NCBI GenBank assembly: GCA_050014815.1
Contig: JBEKCP010000221.1
Coordinates: 1-8,843 of the forward strand
Direction of reading: 5' to 3'
Source: JBEKCP01 sp050014815
GTDB lineage: Bacteria > Planctomycetota > Planctomycetia > Pirellulales > Thermoguttaceae
Length of the DNA: 8,843 nt
Made by a program: the position numbers and the translations under genes. Of the stretch, positions 5,063-8,843 are shown in pieces (position 1 is the stretch's first letter; every line of letters begins with the position of its first letter). The notes under the pieces are model-generated. The model was not told the origin of the DNA. It saw nothing but the letters and a program-made list of their open reading frames with translations, and did not search any database.

Positions 5063-6124
5063 TCAGTCCTTCGCCGTTGCCTGCGACTTCCGCCGCAGCT
5101 CGGCTACCACCTGCCGCACGTCGGCGGCAGGCAGGGCGTAGGTGACGACCCGGAGCGCCCGCGCGATATTGATCCCGACGACCCGGCCGTCGGTATCGAC
5201 CAGAGGGCCGCCGCAGTCCCTGGGCCGCAGCGGCGTATCGTGCGGCAAGACGGCCGGGAAGTCGGCCCTCCGCTGGCTGAACGGCCCGCCGCCCCATTCA
5301 TCTTCCGGTGCGATGGGCGGCAAGGGTTTCGCCAGCGTGGCAGAAACCTCGATGTCCTGGTCCTTGCGGTGGACGAGCAACCGGATGGTCTCTCGGGGCG
5401 CATGGCTGCCGACGGTCGAGACGATCTGGTCGGCCGATTTCATGGCGGCGCCGTCGATCTTGCGGATCTCGTCGCCGGCGAGGATTCCGGCCTTCGCCGC
5501 GGGGCTCTTCGGCGCGACGCTCTCGACGGCGACGCCCGACTCGCCCCCTCGCAGGCCGATGCCGAGCCATCCCTGGGGCCGGCCGGGACCCCTCGGGCCC
5601 GCAATCCGCCGCAGGTCCGTGCTCACCACGCCGAGGGCCACCGGCTCGTCGGCGGGCCCGCTCGTGGCGACGAGACTGCCGGGCGGCGGCGGACCGCCTT
5701 CCCGCCAGGTGACGGCCGGCAGGTTCGCCGCATCCACGTGGAGCAAGGCCAGGTCGTGGTCGCCGTCTTCGCCCACGATCTTCGCTTCCTTCTCTTTCCC
5801 GTCCTTGAAGCGGCAAGTGACCTTTCCGGCCAGCACGCTGGCCTTGGTGACGAGATAGCCGCTGGTGTCGACGACGGCGCCGAGGGCGACTTCCTCGCCG
5901 TCGGCGCGGATGCGGACGGTGGCGGCCGACGCCGCTCCCAGGACTTCCTGGAAAGCCGCTTTCACGGCGGGTTCGTTCTTTCCGTTGGCTCCGCCCCATC
6001 GCCCGCGGCCGGCGTCGTGCGGCCGGCCTCTCGGGGCCGGTTCATCGCCGGCCAGCACGCGCCCGCACGCCAGCAGCGTCCAACACGCAAGCAGGAGCAT
6101 TGCAAAGCGGCGTCCGGCGGTCAT
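5063..6124 (-). CDS. Degenerate HtrA/trypsin-like protein with a PDZ domain inside the protease fold
   Basis: This is a protein of 353 residues with a signal peptide or possible lipobox (LLAC at 17-20). Residues about 52-135 resemble the first half of an HtrA protease: GYLVTKASVLAG has Ser96 where the catalytic His should be, and GDHDLALLHV keeps Asp124. A PDZ domain follows (about 186-265, GWLGIGL to ATLAK). Only then comes the nucleophile loop, RPRDCGGPLVDTDGRVVGIN, with Cys304 in the Ser position. The usual HtrA order is protease then PDZ. A standard serine protease mechanism is therefore unlikely; it may be a pseudoprotease that binds peptides. I recall similar 'DCGGPL' proteins in planctomycetes, so this may be a lineage family. 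The start ATG overlaps the stop of the upstream active protease (ATGA), implying coupled translation. A longer frame to 7123 is an out-of-frame shadow of that protease. Confidence 0.85.
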   Translation of the reverse strand: MTAGRRFAMLLLACWTLLACGRVLAGDEPAPRGRPHDAGRGRWGGANGKNEPAVKAAFQEVLGAASAATVRIRADGEEVALGAVVDTSGYLVTKASVLAGKVTCRFKDGKEKEAKIVGEDGDHDLALLHVDAANLPAVTWREGGPPPPGSLVATSGPADEPVALGVVSTDLRRIAGPRGPGRPQGWLGIGLRGGESGVAVESVAPKSPAAKAGILAGDEIRKIDGAAMKSADQIVSTVGSHAPRETIRLLVHRKDQDIEVSATLAKPLPPIAPEDEWGGGPFSQRRADFPAVLPHDTPLRPRDCGGPLVDTDGRVVGINIARALRVVTYALPAADVRQVVAELRRKSQATAKD

Positions 6125-7215
6125 CTGTCTTCTCCCGGTTCGCCACGGTCCAATGTGACCTGGAGTTTCAGGATCTCGGTCCCGCGGCGGACTTCGACTT
6201 CCACTTTGTCGCCCGGTTTGCGCTGCTGGACCAGGGGAGCCAGCGCTTCGAACTTGTGGACTTCCTTGCCGCCGAACTTCAGGACCACGTCGCCCGGCTT
6301 GACCCCGGCGTGCTCGGCCCCGCTGCCGGGAACGACGCTGGCGATGCGGGCGTCGCCGGCGCCCTCGGCGGCGGCGACTCCCAGCAGCGGCTTCGGATCG
6401 AGGCTGTTGAAGTCCTCGCCCTTGGCCAATCGGTCCCAGACGGCGGCGAAGCGGTCCAGCGGCACGTGGATGTTGAAGACGAGCGACTTGTCGCACATGG
6501 TGCCGATGGCCACGACTTTGCCGTCCAGATTGAACAGCGGGGCCCCCGAATCGCCGCCCATGATGGTGCAATCGGTGATGATTGCCGGCTTCTCGTTCCG
6601 CAAGACCCGCCCGATCCTCACCACCGGGGGCCTCCCGTGCTCGAAGGTCATGGGGTAGCCGAGCGTCAGGCACCACTCGCCCGGCTTCAGATCGCCGGAA
6701 CTGGCCATCCGGGCATGAGGCCATGGGCCCGGATCGGTGATCTTGGCCATGCCGGCGTCGGCGCCGTGATCGTTGCCGAGGGTGACGGCCCTGGCCTGCC
6801 GCCCATCGGGGAAGAGGACGGTAACCCGCCGGCCGGCCCGCTCGTCGACGTGGGCCACGGTGAGCACGTAGCCGTCGTCGCTGATGACGACCCCGCTCCC
6901 GCCGGAAATGGATACCACGCTGGGCGAAACCTGCGAGACCGTCTTCTGGGCTCGTTGCTCCAACGCCTTCAGGTCCGCAATGTGTCTTGGCGTGCCGGCG
7001 GCGTCGGCGGTTGCCCCCCCGGGGGCGGCCCTGCCCGGGAACTCCGCGGCTTTGATCGCACCGGCCGCGGCAAGGAAACTTGCCGCGGCAAGGAAACTTG
7101 CCGCGGCAAAGAGCACGCCCCAAAACGGTAGGGTGGGACGACGGGCACCGACGCGAAGCGTTGGTGCCCGTCGACCCACCCTACATATACTTCGCCGAGT
7201 CACAACCTCGCCCAT
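6121..7215 (-). CDS. HtrA-like serine protease with C-terminal PDZ domain
   Basis: With the ATG at 7215 the protein has 364 residues. A basic n-region and Ala/Phe hydrophobic segment (about 38-54) look like a signal peptide or N-terminal anchor. The protease domain (about 85-265) has an intact triad: His122 in GYVLTVAHV, Asp153 in GADAGMAKI and Ser223 in GGDSGAPLFNLDGKV. The PDZ domain is at about 277-355 (LLGVAAAEG, SVVPGSGAEHAGVKPGDVV). HtrA enzymes degrade misfolded exported proteins, with PDZ guiding substrates. The start is uncertain: ATG 7215 has only a weak AGAGA upstream, TTG 7233 is in frame, and a GTG after the palindrome would give a signal peptide without positive charge. The palindrome at 7128-7184 lies in frame and supplies the arginine-rich n-region. 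The next gene overlaps by four bases. The family call is firm; the start is not. Confidence 0.87.
   Translation of the reverse strand: MGEVVTRRSICRVGRRAPTLRVGARRPTLPFWGVLFAAASFLAAASFLAAAGAIKAAEFPGRAAPGGATADAAGTPRHIADLKALEQRAQKTVSQVSPSVVSISGGSGVVISDDGYVLTVAHVDERAGRRVTVLFPDGRQARAVTLGNDHGADAGMAKITDPGPWPHARMASSGDLKPGEWCLTLGYPMTFEHGRPPVVRIGRVLRNEKPAIITDCTIMGGDSGAPLFNLDGKVVAIGTMCDKSLVFNIHVPLDRFAAVWDRLAKGEDFNSLDPKPLLGVAAAEGAGDARIASVVPGSGAEHAGVKPGDVVLKFGGKEVHKFEALAPLVQQRKPGDKVEVEVRRGTEILKLQVTLDRGEPGEDR
7064..7110 (-). repeat. 18-bp tandem repeat in the signal sequence of the active protease
   Basis: 7064-7081 and 7082-7099 are identical 18-base units, and a partial third unit follows to about 7110. 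Each encodes six residues (AAASFL register), so the hydrophobic core of the signal segment is built from a repeated block. Copy-number change would alter its length in frame. Confidence 0.85.
7128..7184. repeat. REP-like palindrome
   Basis: Two 27-base arms (7128-7154 and 7158-7184) pair with two mismatches around a GAA loop. The outer ends are GTAGGGTGGG and CCCACCCTAC. I recall palindromes of this type as dispersed REP-like elements in several phyla, usually intergenic. Here it lies inside the N-terminal frame of the protease gene or in its leader. No REP-associated transposase is in the window. Confidence 0.8.
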
Positions 7216-7272
7216 GCCGTATTCTCTCTGCAAGATAGCAGGCCGTCAGCCGCGGCACATCCGCGACAATAC

Positions 7273-7300
7273 ATTGTATCTCATGGACGGCCGTAGTGAA
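7273..7300 (-). promoter_or_regulatory. Possible promoter for the protease pair
   Basis: TTCACT (7295-7300), a 16-base spacer and TACAAT (7273-7278) lie in the gap of about 108 bases after the PDZ/coiled-coil gene. The start would fall near 7265, about 50 bases before ATG 7215. A small dyad, ACAAT-AC-ATTGT, overlaps the -10 element. The match is modest, and read-through from the upstream gene is equally possible. Confidence 0.35.
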
Positions 7301-7323
7301 TACGGCAACAGCGGCCGGGGCGA

Positions 7324-8843
7324 TTACTTCTTTTCCGGCCGGCTCGATTTCTCGACCATGGCCTTCAACTGCTCGACCTGGCGGCGCAGCTCCTGCACCT
7401 GATTGCGGAGTTCCTGGATGTTCGATGCCTCGTCGGCGAGTTCATGCTGGCGTTTGACCGTATCGCGCATGCGGGTCTTGGCGGCCTTCTCGGCCGCTTG
7501 CAATGCCTCCTGCTGCCGGCTGCTCGCCTTCTGCGATTCCTGGCCGGCAGCGCCTTCCTTGCCTTCGGCCTCCTCCTCGATGATCACCTGAATCCCGCCG
7601 CCGGGAAGCTGGGTTACTTTGACGCCCGGCTGAGCGGGCTTGCCCGGCTCGGCCCGCTGGAGCAAATCACCCAGGTTGTACACCACGGCTTCGGCCGGGC
7701 GCGCGGCCGGCTTGACCGTGATCTTTTGCGTCTTGCCGTCGCGGAGCACTTCGAGGGCCACGTTGGTCTCTTTCGCCTTCTGGACCGCCTCGATCAGGTC
7801 GGCCGGGTTCTTCAGCGGCTTGTCGCCCGCCTTGACCAGCACGTCGTGCGGCTTCAGCCCGCCCTTGGCCGCGGGGCTATCGGGCATGACGTGCTCGATC
7901 ACCAGCCCTTGCTCGCGCGGCTCAACATACAACCCCAGCCAGTACCCCTGGGTACCAGCCTCTTTCCCCTCCGACAGTACGATGGCCGGTCGCTTCCGGG
8001 GGCTCTCGCCCGGCTTCGCCTCGGTGATTTCGAGCTTGAATTGTCCCGGGCCGACTTGCCACACGTTCGCCCCGACGGACTTCTTCTCTGGGGCGGGGCA
8101 CTTGGCGGGGGCCGCCTCGGACTTGGGGCAAGGGGCCTTCGCCCCGCCGCCGGCCGGAGCCGCCGGGCCGAAAACGCCTGCGCCGCCCGGTTGGCCAAAG
8201 AACGCCCGGGACTTCTTCATCGCCTCTTTCTGCTCAGGCGTCAGCAGCCCGTTGACCTGCTCCGCGAGCTTCTGGTTGGCCTCCCAATCCCAGGGCTTGC
8301 GATCGCGGTCCTTGGCGAACTTCTCGGCCAGGTCCTCCAACTGTTTCAACTGGTCCTTGGTGAGATTGGCCTGCAAAAACGCGGCCTTGACGTAGCTCAT
8401 CGCCCGCTGCTTGGCGATGGCCGTCTCTTGTTCGGGCGTCAGGACCTGCTGGAAAGCCTTGTACCAATCGCCCGAGGCGGTCTCGCGGTTCTTCACCACG
8501 TCGCCCCAGGCCGCCCGCAGCTTCTTCATCTGCTCGTCGCTGAGCTGAACGCCGGCCGTCATGGCCTTCACCGCGGCCGTGAACTGGTGTTCCTGCTGCT
8601 TGGCCCTCTGCTCGGGCGTGAGGATATTCAGCAACTCGTCGTTCGACTTTCTCATCGCCTCGTACATGGGCGCGTACAGCTCCTGGTAGGCTTTCTGGGC
8701 CTTGGCAATCGCCTCCTGGTCCTTGCTCTTGAAGGCCTCCGTCAAGGCGGCGGATGCCGCCTTCACTTTCTCGGCGTTCTTTGCCGGGAAGTCGCTCATC
8801 GCCTTGTCGCGCGCGGCGAATACCTCCCTAATGGCTTTCTTCT
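7324..8843 (-). CDS. LTxxQ (Spy/CpxP-like) helical domain-PDZ-coiled coil protein, N-terminus outside window
   Basis: The frame stays open to the window edge (KKAIREVFAARDKAMSDF), so the ATG at 8799 is probably internal and the true start lies beyond. Counting from that Met: residues 1-200 are helical with LTxxQ-type motifs at 60 (LTPEQ), 86 (LSDEQ), 120 (LTPEQ), 146 (LTKDQ) and 186 (LTPEQ). A Gly/Ala/Pro linker with two Cys (about 204-240) follows, then a short beta segment, a PDZ domain (about 286-365: GYWLGLYVEP, then MPDSPAAKGGLKPHDVL), an acidic linker, and a C-terminal coiled coil (about 428-484: ELRNQVQELRRQVEQLKAMVE). LTxxQ motifs are known from the periplasmic stress proteins Spy and CpxP; extending that chaperone-like role here is inference. 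The HtrA-like pair lies downstream in the same direction, which supports an envelope quality-control context. Confidence 0.8.
   Translation of the reverse strand, partial: KKAIREVFAARDKAMSDFPAKNAEKVKAASAALTEAFKSKDQEAIAKAQKAYQELYAPMYEAMRKSNDELLNILTPEQRAKQQEHQFTAAVKAMTAGVQLSDEQMKKLRAAWGDVVKNRETASGDWYKAFQQVLTPEQETAIAKQRAMSYVKAAFLQANLTKDQLKQLEDLAEKFAKDRDRKPWDWEANQKLAEQVNGLLTPEQKEAMKKSRAFFGQPGGAGVFGPAAPAGGGAKAPCPKSEAAPAKCPAPEKKSVGANVWQVGPGQFKLEITEAKPGESPRKRPAIVLSEGKEAGTQGYWLGLYVEPREQGLVIEHVMPDSPAAKGGLKPHDVLVKAGDKPLKNPADLIEAVQKAKETNVALEVLRDGKTQKITVKPAARPAEAVVYNLGDLLQRAEPGKPAQPGVKVTQLPGGGIQVIIEEEAEGKEGAAGQESQKASSRQQEALQAAEKAAKTRMRDTVKRQHELADEASNIQELRNQVQELRRQVEQLKAMVEKSSRPEKK

Noticed and set aside
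6125..7123. N-terminal extension of the degenerate protease to 686 residues
   Set aside because: The extension is an Arg/Gly/Pro-rich out-of-frame reading of the active protease gene. The ATG at 6124 gives a clean signal peptide and an ATGA junction.
7216..7306. 9-bp inverted pair GCCGTATTC/GAATACGGC around the protease promoter region
   Set aside because: Short and widely spaced, with no third copy to support an operator. Chance is a sufficient explanation.

Overview
The window looks like a piece of a high-GC planctomycete chromosome. That placement is inferred from protein style: a large bacterial alpha-2-macroglobulin, PDZ/trypsin-like proteins with a 'DCGGPL' nucleophile loop, an LTxxQ-PDZ protein, secreted TPR proteins, and intergenic 'CGCAAAGG' inverted repeats. 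No rRNA or other marker gene is present to confirm it. Only the first gene is on the + strand; all others are on the - strand. Both ends cut through genes.

Left end (3-1805): the C-terminal part of an alpha-2-macroglobulin-like protein (+) converges, with a 12-base gap, on a small secreted concanavalin A-like/DUF1080-type protein (-).

Middle (about 1811-5053): a tandem array of one cassette, read on the - strand. Each unit has, in order, an 8-bp-periodic inverted repeat, a promoter-like TTGACA-N17-TCAAGT, a strong AAGGAG ribosome site, a secreted TPR gene, and a trailer with an imperfect palindrome. Unit 1 (4819-3857) encodes 8 TPRs. Unit 2 (3084-2224) encodes 7 TPRs, and a ribbon-helix-helix regulator gene (3461-3126) sits between its promoter and its ribosome site. 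Unit 3 keeps the inverted repeat, promoter and ribosome site, but its TPR gene has shrunk to a six-codon scar that overlaps the leader of the concanavalin-like gene. The trailers and repeats of units 1 and 2 are more alike (about 98% by eye) than the adjoining TPR coding ends (about 86%).

Right end (5063-8843): three envelope-type genes in one direction. The first in transcription order is an LTxxQ (Spy/CpxP-like) helical domain joined to a PDZ domain and a coiled coil; its N-terminus lies outside the window. Next is an HtrA-like protease with an intact His/Asp/Ser triad, whose start lies next to or within a REP-like palindrome. The third overlaps the second by ATGA and is an HtrA-like protein with the PDZ inserted inside the protease fold, Ser in place of the catalytic His and Cys in place of the catalytic Ser. 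The set suggests an exported protein-quality-control module made of a chaperone-like PDZ protein, an active protease and a degenerate partner.

The most unusual parts are the TPR cassette array with its embedded regulator, and the coupled active/inactive protease pair.
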